Assembly: GCF_006874625.1 (NCBI RefSeq)
Contig: NZ_CP030034.1
Span: 3,658,001-3,722,000, forward strand
DNA length: 64,000 nucleotides
Source: Bdellovibrio sp. NC01
GTDB taxonomy: Bacteria > Bdellovibrionota > Bdellovibrionia > Bdellovibrionales > Bdellovibrionaceae
Direction of reading: 5' to 3'
Part shown: piece by piece, positions 1 to 8,209 of the stretch
Layout: the number at the start of each line of letters is the position of its first letter
How positions within the stretch are numbered: the first letter of the stretch is position 1
Translations under genes and position numbers: made by a program
Notes under the pieces: model-generated
Database searches by the model: none
Told to the model about the DNA's origin: nothing
The model's input: the letters and a program-made list of their open reading frames with translations, nothing else

Positions 1-158
<158 letters not shown>

Positions 159-197
159 TTAGTACCATAAGCGACTGTTTTTGTCTAAAACGGCCCC

Positions 198-1118
198 ATG
201 GACATGATCAAAAATCGCCTCGAAAAGAATTATAAGAAACTTAAAGCCTGGGCTGACCGCCAAAAAATCGAAGCTTACCGTCTGTATGATCGTGATATTC
301 CAGAATATCCCTACATCGTTGATATCTATAAAGATCACTATGTCATCTATGACAAATCGGATTTCATCAAAGACAAAGATAAAAACCATCTTCCGCACGT
401 TGTGGATGCTGTAAAAGCGCTGTTCAAATGCGAAGAAGACAAAGTGGTCGTAAAAAAACGCGAGCGCCAAGAAGGTTTGAATCAATACGAAAAGATCTCT
501 GCGAAAAATGAGACGATGTCGGTCCGCGAATCGCAAGCGCTGTTGAAAGTAAATCTGTACGATTATTTGGATACAGGTTTGTTCTTGGATCACCGTCCAA
601 TGCGCCAAAAAGTTTTTAAAACCGTAGAAGGTAAAAAGTTTTTAAACCTGTTCTGCTACACAGGTTCTGTCAGTGTATTTGCGGCCCTGGGTGGCGCCCG
701 CACGACAAGTGTGGACATGTCGCAAACATACTTGCGTTGGGCTCAAGACAACTTTGACTTGAATCAAATCGACCTAGGATCACATAGTTTTGTGAATGAA
801 AATGTCATCGAGTGGCTCCACCAAAATCGCCATTCTAAAAAATTCGACGTGATCTTTTTGGATCCGCCAACGTTTTCAAACTCAAAAAAGATGAATGAAA
901 GCTTCGAAGTCGAACGCGATCAGGACTTTCTTGTCGACAGTTGCATGCAAATGCTTTTACCAGAGGGCATTTTGTACTTTTCTAACAACAAAAGAAAATT
1001 CAAATTAAGCCCGAGCGTCCTGTCGAAGTACAAGGTCAAAGACATCACGGAAGAGTCGATTCCTCAAGATTTCCATGACAAAAAAATCCACAACTGTTTT
1101 GAGATTAAGAACTCTTAA
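198..1118 (+). CDS. RlmK-type class I SAM-dependent rRNA methyltransferase
   Basis: This 306-residue protein matches the C-terminal (RlmK) half of the RlmKL family, which makes m7G in the 23S rRNA peptidyl-transferase region. The N-terminal stretch with NRLEKNYKKLKAWA and the YRLYDRDIPEYPY segment (residues about 6-40) is typical of that half. A SAM-binding motif FCYTGSVSVFAALGGA lies near residue 153, followed by an acidic Asp in SVDMS, and the catalytic-type motif LDPPTFSNSKK is near residue 222. Family knowledge: in gammaproteobacteria this domain is fused to RlmL; here it stands alone. The start is the first ATG; a second in-frame ATG is two codons later and no strong ribosome-binding site separates them. 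Cytoplasmic. Confidence 0.8.
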   Translation: MDMIKNRLEKNYKKLKAWADRQKIEAYRLYDRDIPEYPYIVDIYKDHYVIYDKSDFIKDKDKNHLPHVVDAVKALFKCEEDKVVVKKRERQEGLNQYEKISAKNETMSVRESQALLKVNLYDYLDTGLFLDHRPMRQKVFKTVEGKKFLNLFCYTGSVSVFAALGGARTTSVDMSQTYLRWAQDNFDLNQIDLGSHSFVNENVIEWLHQNRHSKKFDVIFLDPPTFSNSKKMNESFEVERDQDFLVDSCMQMLLPEGILYFSNNKRKFKLSPSVLSKYKVKDITEESIPQDFHDKKIHNCFEIKNS

Positions 1119-1245
1119 CAGACCTTCGCACTCAGTAAGCTGATCATTCTCGGCGCCTCTGCTTCACTCATTGAAACAAATTTATTCCGCTGTTCTAGAC
1201 GGGCTTTCCGGCCCGCTAAGCGGACTATGCAAATGAGGTATAAGG

Positions 1246-2676
1246 ATGCGCTCTTTATTGAACATTTCTTTGGGTGTGGCTTTCGCCCTATCAACTTCGA
1301 CGTCAACTTCTGCCTGGGCTGCGACGGCAAAACCGCCAAGCAAACCCACAAAAGTACAACGCCCATCGCAATACGTGGTGATTAGTTTTGATGGTGGTTT
1401 AAATTTGGATCAGTGGAAAGCAATGCGCGGTTTCGTCGCAACTATGAAAAAAGCGAAGAAGCCAGTGAACTTCACTTATTTTGTAAGCGGCGTTTATTTC
1501 CTCTCGCATAACAACCGCATGGTTTATGCGCCACCAAAACACACTCAAGGCTATTCACTGATTGGCTTTGCTGAAGACAATCCCAAAGTCATCGCTGATC
1601 GTGTCGATCAATTAAACGGCGCTTTCAAAGAAGGGCAAGAAATCGCCTCTAAAGGCAATGGTCACTTCGATGCGGGCCAAGACGGTTGGAATGCTGAAGA
1701 CTGGGCTTCGGAGCTTAAACAATATGACGACTTGTTGTTTGGCGCTTTCTACAACAACAAAGCACAACCCAATCCGACAAATAAATTTCCTAAAGGCTAT
1801 GCTTTTGAAAGCAAAGACGTCGTAGGCTTCCGCGCACCATTTATGTCGACGACACCTGATTTATATCCAAGCTTGAAAGCTTACGGCTATAAATACGATG
1901 CTTCCGGCACAAGTGACGATCCTGTTTGGCCAGAAAAAGATGCGAACGGCATTTGGAAATACTCGACACCGGCGGTTGAGCTCGCAGGAACTGGTAAAAA
2001 AATTCTGAATATGGATTACAACTATTTCTATGCTCAATCGAAAGCCCAAGACGATTTGGCAAACAGAGAAAACTATCGCAAGCAAATGAAGGATTCTTAT
2101 CTGAATTACTTCAATCAAGCTTATTACGGCAATCGCGTTCCCGTTTTCATCGGTCACCACTTCGAGTTGTATAATGGCGGCGCTTACTGGGATGCCTTGC
2201 AAGATTTCACTAAAGACGTCTGTGGCAAAGCTGAAGTGAAATGTATCTCGTACAAACAGTACACAGAATGGTTAAGCTCTTTAAAAGAAGAGACACTGAA
2301 AGCATATAAGGCCGGTCAATTCGACGTTTTGCCAAAACCTAAAGACCTTGGCTACGTCCCTGCCCGTGCGCTCAATATCCAGCTGGATATCGCCAAGATC
2401 GGAGAGGACCTCAAAATCATCACGAACGGTTCCGACTTCCAAGAAGAAACGATGAAAGTCCTTTTGAAAGTGAACGGCAAAGTTTTGCCAGCCCAACATC
2501 ACGTCAATCTGGCTTTAATTCGTCGACACTTTCGCGCAGGCTCGAATGTAGAGATCTCGGCGGTGGTTTTAGACCGAAAAGGCCTTGAGCTGCAACGTGC
2601 TCGTCTTGTCGTGAAATCCGTGGGAACTCCGCAAGAAGAACTCGTGAAACTGTCTGAGGACGTCGCAAAGTTTTAG
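1246..2676 (+). CDS. secreted polysaccharide deacetylase family protein
   Basis: Protein of 476 residues with a signal peptide (residues 1-26, hydrophobic core then SAWAATA) and a NodB-type deacetylase fold. The opening motif is VVISFDGG (about residue 45), with FTYFVSGVYF after it, GNGHFDAG near 140 (a metal-His region) and VGFRAPF near 195, which fits the family's Arg/Pro motif. The family removes acetyl groups from chitin or peptidoglycan sugars. The domain occupies residues 40-360; a C-terminal beta-rich part (about 370-470) is unassigned. In Bdellovibrio, deacetylases of this superfamily mark prey peptidoglycan, but this is a different, longer protein and its substrate is not known. Start chosen by the GAGG at 1235 upstream of the ATG. 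Confidence 0.8.
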   Translation: MRSLLNISLGVAFALSTSTSTSAWAATAKPPSKPTKVQRPSQYVVISFDGGLNLDQWKAMRGFVATMKKAKKPVNFTYFVSGVYFLSHNNRMVYAPPKHTQGYSLIGFAEDNPKVIADRVDQLNGAFKEGQEIASKGNGHFDAGQDGWNAEDWASELKQYDDLLFGAFYNNKAQPNPTNKFPKGYAFESKDVVGFRAPFMSTTPDLYPSLKAYGYKYDASGTSDDPVWPEKDANGIWKYSTPAVELAGTGKKILNMDYNYFYAQSKAQDDLANRENYRKQMKDSYLNYFNQAYYGNRVPVFIGHHFELYNGGAYWDALQDFTKDVCGKAEVKCISYKQYTEWLSSLKEETLKAYKAGQFDVLPKPKDLGYVPARALNIQLDIAKIGEDLKIITNGSDFQEETMKVLLKVNGKVLPAQHHVNLALIRRHFRAGSNVEISAVVLDRKGLELQRARLVVKSVGTPQEELVKLSEDVAKF

Positions 2677-2766
2677 CTCTAATTCGCGCTTTTCAAAATT
2701 GAACTAAGTCTTTGATACTACGATTTTTTTCAAAGATTTGGTTTGAGTCCAAAATAATTCTTGTCA

Positions 2767-2794
2767 GGGGGGTAAAAAGATCCTAGAACCCCCC
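2767..2794. other. G/C hairpin in the leader of the speD-speE gene
   Basis: Seven G/T bases at 2767-2773 pair perfectly with 2788-2794, leaving a 14-base loop. It lies 52 bases before the TTG start of the polyamine gene. There is no U-run directly after it on the + strand, so it is not a canonical terminator for the deacetylase gene. Role unknown; a leader structure is one possibility. Confidence 0.5.
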
Positions 2795-2845
2795 TTCAAA
2801 TTACATTTTAAAAGAGAAACTTTTTGGCTTTTGGAGGGCACGGAA

Positions 2846-4135
2846 TTGAAAGCTTTAGGTCGCCATATTTTGGTTGAGTTCAGTGGTTGTAACGCAGAGG
2901 TATTAAACGACGTTTCGATCATTGAAAGAAGTATGATTGAGGCGGCTCAAATCGCAGGCGCTACGGTTATCAATTCCACTTTCCATCATTTCTCTCCATG
3001 GGGCGTGAGTGGCGTTGTTGTTATCCAAGAAAGCCATCTTGCGATTCATACATGGCCTGAATACAGATATGCAGCAGTGGATCTTTTCACTTGCGGCGAA
3101 TCTGTTGATCCATGGGTTTCTTTTGAACATTTGAAAAAAGCATTCCAAGCAAACTACTCTGCGATTGAAATGAATCGTGGTTCTTTGCACGTCATTCAAA
3201 AAACAGATTTCCAACCAAAAGTAATGCGCGAAAAACCTTCTTTCGATTTGTCTAAAGGTGCACAAATCGAACGCAACGTTTGGTTCACTGATAAAGATGA
3301 AAACCAAGCATTGTCTTTGCGCTACACAGGCGAAGTTTTGTTCGACGAAACAAATCCGTTCCAACGTGTTCGCGTTTTGGATTCTTACTCTCACGGTAAA
3401 TTCTTGGCGATCAACAACATGGTTATGTGCACAGAGCGTGATGAATTCCACTATCACGAAATGATCACTCACCCAGTGATGCAAACGCACGGTAACGCGA
3501 AAAACGTTTTGGTTATCGGTGGTGGCGACGGCGGAACTATTCGCGAGTTGTTCAAATACGACCAAATCGAAAAAGTCACGATGGTTGAAATCGATGAAGC
3601 TGTTGTTCGCGCTTCAAAAGCACACCTTCCAGGTATCGCTTCTGAGTTCGGCAATGCAAAATTGAATTTGATTATCGGTGACGGTATCCAATTCGTGAAA
3701 GACGCAAAACCAGGAACATACGATGTGATCATCGTAGATGGTTCGGACCCAGTAGGTCCTGCGCAAGGTTTATTCACTGCGGAGTTCTATAACAACTGTA
3801 AAACGGCATTGAAAGATGGCGGTTTGGTTGTGACTCAAGGTGAATCTCCAATGTTCCACGAAGGCACTTTCGTTGAATTGAATCACTGCTTGAAGGGCAT
3901 CTTCGGTAAGAACAGCGTACACACTATGTTGTTCCATGCGACAACTTACCCATCAGGTATGTGGAGCTTGCAAGTAGGTGTTAAAGGCTCAAGCCACCCT
4001 GCGAAAGACTTCAATAAAGACAAAGCGCGCCAATTCTCACTAGCCAAAGGTCTTAAGTACTACAATGAAGACCTTCACACGGCAGCATTTAGCCTTCCAA
4101 CATTCGTAAAAACGATGCTTGGCGATAATGCTTAA
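2846..4135 (+). CDS. speDE: fused S-adenosylmethionine decarboxylase / spermidine synthase
   Basis: Two enzymes in one 429-residue chain. Residues 1-125 are bacterial AdoMet decarboxylase (SpeD): [11 protein letters not shown] contains Ser63, expected to become the pyruvoyl group after self-cleavage, and Cys83 is in DLFTCG. Residues about 135-410 are spermidine synthase (SpeE): GGGDGG nucleotide loop, VEIDEAVV acidic loop and [10 protein letters not shown] active-site loop. Together they would make decarboxylated AdoMet and transfer its aminopropyl group to putrescine. Self-cleavage would leave the large SpeD subunit attached to SpeE. The start is the TTG at 2846, seven bases after GGAGGG (2833-2838); a TTG at 2831 would overlap that site. 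Stands alone between unrelated genes. Confidence 0.9.
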   Translation: MKALGRHILVEFSGCNAEVLNDVSIIERSMIEAAQIAGATVINSTFHHFSPWGVSGVVVIQESHLAIHTWPEYRYAAVDLFTCGESVDPWVSFEHLKKAFQANYSAIEMNRGSLHVIQKTDFQPKVMREKPSFDLSKGAQIERNVWFTDKDENQALSLRYTGEVLFDETNPFQRVRVLDSYSHGKFLAINNMVMCTERDEFHYHEMITHPVMQTHGNAKNVLVIGGGDGGTIRELFKYDQIEKVTMVEIDEAVVRASKAHLPGIASEFGNAKLNLIIGDGIQFVKDAKPGTYDVIIVDGSDPVGPAQGLFTAEFYNNCKTALKDGGLVVTQGESPMFHEGTFVELNHCLKGIFGKNSVHTMLFHATTYPSGMWSLQVGVKGSSHPAKDFNKDKARQFSLAKGLKYYNEDLHTAAFSLPTFVKTMLGDNA

Positions 4136-4173
4136 TTCATAGACCGCTTCTTGTTTTCATTATAGTTTCATTT

Positions 4174-4203
4174 ACGAGCCATTTCGCATTCGGAATGGCT
4201 CGT
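4174..4203. terminator. hairpin after speDE
   Basis: Ten-base perfect stem (ACGAGCCATT with AATGGCTCGT) and a ten-base loop, between speDE and sodB. The downstream T content is weak (ATCATTTGG), so termination is plausible but not certain. Confidence 0.5.
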
Positions 4204-4244
4204 ATCATTTGGAATTACATTTAAACTCAAACAGGAGGCGTTCA

Positions 4245-4865
4245 ATGTTCAAACTTCCACAACTCCCATACGCTAAAACTGATTTGGCTCCTTTGTTCAA
4301 CGAAGAACAAATGACTTATCACTACGACAAACATCACAAAGCGTATATCGACAATCTTAACAAGGCGATGGAAACAGATTCTTCTCTTAAAGGTAAATCT
4401 TTGGAAGAAATCGTAACTTCATCTTCAGGTGCGAACTTCAACAATTCAGCACAAGCATGGAACCACACATTCTTCTGGTTCAACATGGCTCCAAACGGAA
4501 AAGGTGGCGCGCCATCTGCTGATCTAGAAGCTGCGATCAAACGCGACTTCGGTTCAATGGATGAGTTGAAAGCTAAATTCGTTGACGGCGGTGTTAAAAC
4601 TTTCGGATCTGGCTGGATCTGGTTGTGCACTGATGCTTCAGGCAAATTGAGCTTGGTATCAACTTCAAACGCAGCAGTTCCATTCACAAACAACGGCCCA
4701 ACTCCATTGATGGTTGCTGACGTTTGGGAACACGCTTACTACGTTGATTACAGAAACCTTCGCGCAAAATACCTTGAGACTTTCTGGTCTCAAATCAACT
4801 GGGCATTCGTTTCTGAAAACTTCGCATCTAAAAAAGTTCGCGATTTGACGAAATCAATGACGTAA
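4245..4865 (+). CDS. sodB: iron superoxide dismutase
   Basis: Converts superoxide to oxygen and hydrogen peroxide. The protein is 206 residues, a normal length. Metal ligands are visible: His near 27 in MTYHYDKHH, His in AQAWNHTFFW (about 75), Asp and His in DVWEHAYYVDYRN (about 158-162). The Gln in the SAQAWNH motif and the GSGWIWL motif fit the iron-type rather than manganese-type branch. No signal peptide, so cytoplasmic. The start ATG at 4245 follows AGGAGG (4233-4238); an upstream in-frame ATG would skip that site. With katG at the right end, it gives the window two front-line oxidative-stress enzymes. Confidence 0.95.
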   Translation: MFKLPQLPYAKTDLAPLFNEEQMTYHYDKHHKAYIDNLNKAMETDSSLKGKSLEEIVTSSSGANFNNSAQAWNHTFFWFNMAPNGKGGAPSADLEAAIKRDFGSMDELKAKFVDGGVKTFGSGWIWLCTDASGKLSLVSTSNAAVPFTNNGPTPLMVADVWEHAYYVDYRNLRAKYLETFWSQINWAFVSENFASKKVRDLTKSMT

Positions 4866-4866
4866 T

Positions 4867-4957
4867 AGTCTTCACTAAATAGAAGACTCCTAAACTACTC
4901 CGGCGAAGCCGAAGGACAGATAGAAAAAAAAGGAGAATCTTTTGACTCTCCTTTTTT
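4867..4957 (+). terminator. sodB terminator region
   Basis: Two structures follow the sodB stop. AGTCTTC at 4867-4873 pairs with 4882-4888. A stronger intrinsic terminator lies at about 4925-4957: an A-run plus GGAGA (4932-4936) pairs with TCTCC (4947-4951) plus a T-run. Confidence 0.8.
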
Positions 4958-5109
4958 ATTTGGTTTTCAATACTGACGCCAAAGTCCAGGCGTTTTCCTA
5001 GTTCACTTTCATCTCACCCCGTCTAACAGAGAAAAATTCTCAGTTGCAGTTAGCCGAGATAACCTAAGCAAGTGGCTTCAGAATGAAGATGCTAACGAGG
5101 GGGCTCAGC

Positions 5110-5295
5110 ATGATTCTAACTAGAATTGTTTCGCAAGATGAATACTCTCATCTACAAGTGACAACTGAATTGCTCAAAAAACTGCAAGTGCTAGTCTGGC
5201 AAGATCCAAACACCAACGACATCCTGAAAGCTTTTTCGCATGAAGGAAAAGTTTGTCCCGTTATCGAAGCGTGCAGAAAGATTTTAGCCCGCTAG
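5110..5295 (+). CDS. small hypothetical protein, 61 residues
   Basis: A short ORF with a convincing ribosome-binding site (GAGGGGG ending at 5103) before the ATG at 5110. The product begins MILTRIVSQDEYSHLQ and is predicted soluble and helical, with two cysteine-free helical segments and one Cys in GKVCPVIEACRKI near the end (two cysteines in all). No family recognised. Terminators bracket it on the left, so it probably has its own promoter. If it is not real, 4958-5428 would be empty. Confidence 0.5.
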   Translation: MILTRIVSQDEYSHLQVTTELLKKLQVLVWQDPNTNDILKAFSHEGKVCPVIEACRKILAR

Positions 5296-5428
5296 AGTTG
5301 CTTTATCTTTGATCCTCAACATTTCACCAAGGGCGAGAACGTAATTACTTTTCGCTCATACAACGGTTCCGTACTTTGCACGCTTAAAAAATAAATTCAC
5401 GATGAAGCCACCTAAAAGGAGGTCCCTC

Positions 5429-5809
5429 GTGAAAGCATTATTCACTCTGTGTTTCGTAAGCTGTCTTTCGGTATTTGCGCAAGCGGCACCTGTCGATGCG
5501 CCACTCGCCTTTCCTTCAACAGAAATCGGTAGTCGCTCACATATGCGCTATGATTTGACAGCGCCCGCCGATGCAAGTCTTCTTGTCACAGCAATGACCT
5601 TGGACGGAACTAACTTTTGGGTTGAATCAAATTGTCTTGGCGAATTGCCAAAAGGTCTTACTTGCTATGTGGACGTGATGTTTGATCCCACGGAAGCCAA
5701 AAGTTATTCAAGCACGATGGTCATCACGACTTCCGTAGATACTTACACTCTTCATCTGACAGGCACAGGGACAACACCAGCGCCAAAGCCACCACGTCTT
5801 ACTGAATAA
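5429..5809 (+). CDS. exported choice-of-anchor D (Ig-like, ASH) domain protein
   Basis: A 126-residue protein with a signal peptide (residues 1-21, ending FAQAAP) and one Ig-like beta-sandwich of the choice-of-anchor D / ASH type. The family marks visible are LAFPSTEIGS at the start, a middle NFWVESNCLG, CYVDVMFDPTEAKSYSSTMVI, and the closing LHLTGTGT. Two cysteines could form a disulfide. Such domains usually occur as repeats in large surface proteins; a single free copy is unusual but not unique. The GTG start at 5429 follows AAAGGAGG at 5415-5422. Confidence 0.75.
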   Translation: MKALFTLCFVSCLSVFAQAAPVDAPLAFPSTEIGSRSHMRYDLTAPADASLLVTAMTLDGTNFWVESNCLGELPKGLTCYVDVMFDPTEAKSYSSTMVITTSVDTYTLHLTGTGTTPAPKPPRLTE

Positions 5810-5826
5810 CTTATTCATTTCGTAAC

Positions 5827-5856
5827 GATGGCTTAAGCTTTACGGTTTAAGCCATC
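5827..5856. terminator. bidirectional hairpin at convergent gene ends
   Basis: Perfect ten-base stem (GATGGCTTAA with TTAAGCCATC) and a ten-base loop. It lies after the rightward gene ending at 5809 and overlaps the last codons and stop (5840-5842) of the leftward FMN reductase gene. The right arm is followed by TTCT. Confidence 0.65.
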
Positions 5857-6427
5857 TTCTGCGTGGATCAGCTTTATCAACAGGCCATGTCGTCCATTCG
5901 ACTTTCAAATCACACGCATGGTAAAGATTTGCTAAAATCAAATGCGCATCATCCATCTGCCAAAAATCCTGGGCATGAGTGCTTTTCCCTTTTAGCGCAA
6001 TATCATTCACAAGCGAATAAACCATTCCACTCATTGGCGGGATCAAGAAGCCCATCGTTGAAAGAACGCCCTGTAAACGCGACAGCACGGATTTACCGCC
6101 CACGGAATGCATCAACACGAAGACTGCACAGGGCTTACCAACAAGCGCAGGCGTTGCCTCAAGCTCCGTCATCTGCTCAAGCAATTTTTGCATCGGACTG
6201 CCCCAAGAATCCCAGTAAGTCCCCGTGACAAAAATCACAGCCTGCGCCTTTTCAATTTTCTTTTTTAACGAAAGCCCATAAGCACTCTTCGCAAGATGAA
6301 TAACATCAAGACTCGCCTGCCCTTTGGTCATCTTTTCAAGATGTTTAATCAAGGTCGCACAATTCCCAGAGTTTCCATTGGGACTTCCGTTAAGAACCAA
6401 AATATCTCGAACTAAATTCTTCTTCAT
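5840..6427 (-). CDS. NADPH-dependent FMN reductase / flavodoxin-fold oxidoreductase
   Basis: A 195-residue flavodoxin-fold protein. The FMN phosphate loop LNGSPNGNSGN is at residues 12-22, and the second flavin loop is TGTYWDSWGSPMQKLLEQM near 80-98, as in FMN_red and NAD(P)H-dependent oxidoreductases. It probably reduces flavins or quinone-like substrates. The ATG at 6427 is preferred because it puts the FMN loop at the usual distance from the N-terminus; a TTG 12 codons upstream has no ribosome-binding site. It follows the secreted-protein operon by 49 bases on the same strand and may be read through from it. Confidence 0.8.
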   Translation of the reverse strand: MKKNLVRDILVLNGSPNGNSGNCATLIKHLEKMTKGQASLDVIHLAKSAYGLSLKKKIEKAQAVIFVTGTYWDSWGSPMQKLLEQMTELEATPALVGKPCAVFVLMHSVGGKSVLSRLQGVLSTMGFLIPPMSGMVYSLVNDIALKGKSTHAQDFWQMDDAHLILANLYHACDLKVEWTTWPVDKADPRRRWLKP

Positions 6428-6476
6428 GCCTAACAGGCTAGATATGTTTTTAGCTTCGGTCAAAAAGGTTTAAACA

Positions 6477-7124
6477 TTATCTCCAGATTACGGCATGCGA
6501 GTTCACAAGTTCGCCACCATCAATGCGAACCGCAACCGCATGAGTAATCGTCTGATCTGCAAAACTATTATCAGCACGCTTCGCGACGCCCAAAATCGAA
6601 TACTTAAAGTTCAATGTCAGAAATAACGCCTTACGATCAATCGATTTTAGGAATAACGAGCGACCACGCGGAGTCAAAGTCAATCCACAGGATTGTTCTT
6701 GCCCAATCAGACCAGCGTCGTGCACGCATTCGTTGTCAGCAATCAGGTCTGGAAGTTCGCCAGACATTTCTAGCGATGACTCAATAAACGGCAAGCCGCT
6801 GAACTGCGCTTGCGGATCCCTTTTCAAAATCTCTGCCTCAGCTGTCTTCAAATCTTCCGTTGTATAGGCTGCACCCAATACCATTTGAATATGGGCAATC
6901 TTTTGAAAAAGATTTTTTCTGTTTTCCGTATACATAAAGATAGCCTTGCCGTCATTCATCTTAGCCACCGTCACCACATTCGGAGCAACGTAAAAACGGT
7001 GTGGATCTTTATGATCTGGATAGATTGTGACGATACCACCATTGGCAACGTTTTCATTCACAACTGGCAGAGCCTTCGCACTGGCCGAATAAATCATCAG
7101 AAATAACGCTAAAATTGTTTTCAT
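6477..7124 (-). CDS. exported protein of unknown function, paralogue of the 8210-9229 product
   Basis: A 215-residue protein with a signal peptide (residues 1-18, ending ASAKALP). The mature N-terminus (NGGIVTIYPDHKDPHRFYVAPN) lines up with the product of 8210-9229 (NGILTLYKDSEDARKVYFFPN), and both continue with a beta segment and a helical block. Two cysteines (in NECVHD and EQSCGL) may form a disulfide. No known domain is recognised. It is the last gene of a four-gene operon; its ATG is one base after the stop of the lipoprotein gene, so translation is probably coupled. Confidence 0.7.
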   Translation of the reverse strand: MKTILALFLMIYSASAKALPVVNENVANGGIVTIYPDHKDPHRFYVAPNVVTVAKMNDGKAIFMYTENRKNLFQKIAHIQMVLGAAYTTEDLKTAEAEILKRDPQAQFSGLPFIESSLEMSGELPDLIADNECVHDAGLIGQEQSCGLTLTPRGRSLFLKSIDRKALFLTLNFKYSILGVAKRADNSFADQTITHAVAVRIDGGELVNSHAVIWR

Positions 7125-7125
7125 T

Positions 7126-7410
7126 TTATCTCTCACTCACGACACAGTCGTCTTTACATTCGATTGTTAAATTTTTATCCAAATACTGAGTCACTTGGTC
7201 TAACGTGCACAAAGTATTTCGGTTCACGAGAATCTTGGCATAACTTGAAACAAAATCTTGAGTTGTTGCACCGGAAAGAGCCAACACTTGTTCTTTAAGA
7301 TTTCCACAGTGGAGCTCCGTTTCTATGACACTTCCGCCACCTGAGTTGTCAGAAGATCGCTGACCACAAGCTGCCAAAAAAAGCACGGACAACAGAAAGA
7401 TCTTTTTCAT
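7126..7410 (-). CDS. small lipoprotein of unknown function
   Basis: A 94-residue protein with a signal sequence and lipobox LAAC (Cys at residue 15), so it should be lipid-anchored. The mature part starts with a serine/glycine linker and contains four more cysteines (HCGN, TLCTL, IECKDDC). No family recognised. Third gene of the operon; it is flanked by exported proteins with gaps of 7 and 1 bases, which suggests a shared envelope complex or pathway. Confidence 0.7.
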   Translation of the reverse strand: MKKIFLLSVLFLAACGQRSSDNSGGGSVIETELHCGNLKEQVLALSGATTQDFVSSYAKILVNRNTLCTLDQVTQYLDKNLTIECKDDCVVSER

Positions 7411-7417
7411 AAATCAC

Positions 7418-8197
7418 CTAATTTAGTTGAAGATCAAAATTGGTCGACAAAATGGCAGATTTATCTTGCGCGACGGAATCCACATAAACTCCCGACAAGT
7501 TCGCGGGATGTTCTTTGATCACCGGCTGCTTCATAAGATCCGCAAATGAATTGATTTGTGCAGGAGAAATTCCATAACACTTATCCAAAAGATCTTGCTT
7601 CAATGATGAAAAAGTTCTTTCGTTCTTCACAGATGCTGGCTTCTTAAAGTTCGCCAAATTATTAATAACATCTTTGACTGACTTGACACTTTCACCACCA
7701 CAAGCCGATTCATCCACTGTGACAGTTTCTAAAACCTGCTGTGAAAAATAGCTTGCGCGAATAGGCATCTGAAAATTCACTTGATCCTTCAAAAAATTAC
7801 GAAGCTCTTTGATTTTCTTAACCTGACTTACAGTCAGCATGATCTGCGAATTCAAATAAGGTCCCGTCTGCCCCTGACTGACTTTAAGGGTCTTCTTCAA
7901 ATTTGCCGCAGGAATTTCAAGATCGACCGTATCACTCACTGGATGAGCAATGACAGCTTGAATAGCGTAATTAGGATATTGCGCATTTAGCTGCAGAGAT
8001 TCGTTTTTGATGTCGTTACCGCGATAATCGAGAAATACCGTAAGCATTCCACCATCTGAATCCAAATCAACCAAGTTCAATTGCAACGTCGGAGTCACAG
8101 TGAAATACACTTTCGACTCTTGCTTATTGACTTCAAGAATTGAAGCTTGTGCGCTAAGTCCCGACAAAAACATCAATGTTGTAAATAATGATTTCAT
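7418..8197 (-). CDS. exported protein of unknown function
   Basis: A 259-residue protein with a signal peptide (residues 1-18, ending SAQAS). The N-terminal part has alternating hydrophobic residues typical of beta strands, including KVYFTVTPTLQLNLVDLDSDGG, which vaguely recalls the KVYFFPN strand of the neighbour at 8210-9229. Two cysteines near residues 166 and 208. No recognisable family. Second gene of the four-gene operon, 12 bases after the first. Confidence 0.65.
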   Translation of the reverse strand: MKSLFTTLMFLSGLSAQASILEVNKQESKVYFTVTPTLQLNLVDLDSDGGMLTVFLDYRGNDIKNESLQLNAQYPNYAIQAVIAHPVSDTVDLEIPAANLKKTLKVSQGQTGPYLNSQIMLTVSQVKKIKELRNFLKDQVNFQMPIRASYFSQQVLETVTVDESACGGESVKSVKDVINNLANFKKPASVKNERTFSSLKQDLLDKCYGISPAQINSFADLMKQPVIKEHPANLSGVYVDSVAQDKSAILSTNFDLQLN

Positions 8198-8209
8198 TTT
8201 TCGGTCTCC

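Noticed and set aside
159-608. 149-codon minus-strand frame over the RlmK gene
   Set aside because: Very hydrophobic and aromatic composition typical of an antisense translation; the + strand has clear methyltransferase motifs.
1115-1366. 83-codon minus-strand frame between the RlmK and deacetylase genes
   Set aside because: Overlaps the signal peptide of the deacetylase and shows no initiation signals.
2903-3565. 220-codon open frame on the minus strand inside speDE
   Set aside because: It is a shadow of a well-supported gene, has no ribosome-binding site and matches no family; long antisense frames are expected under biased codon use.
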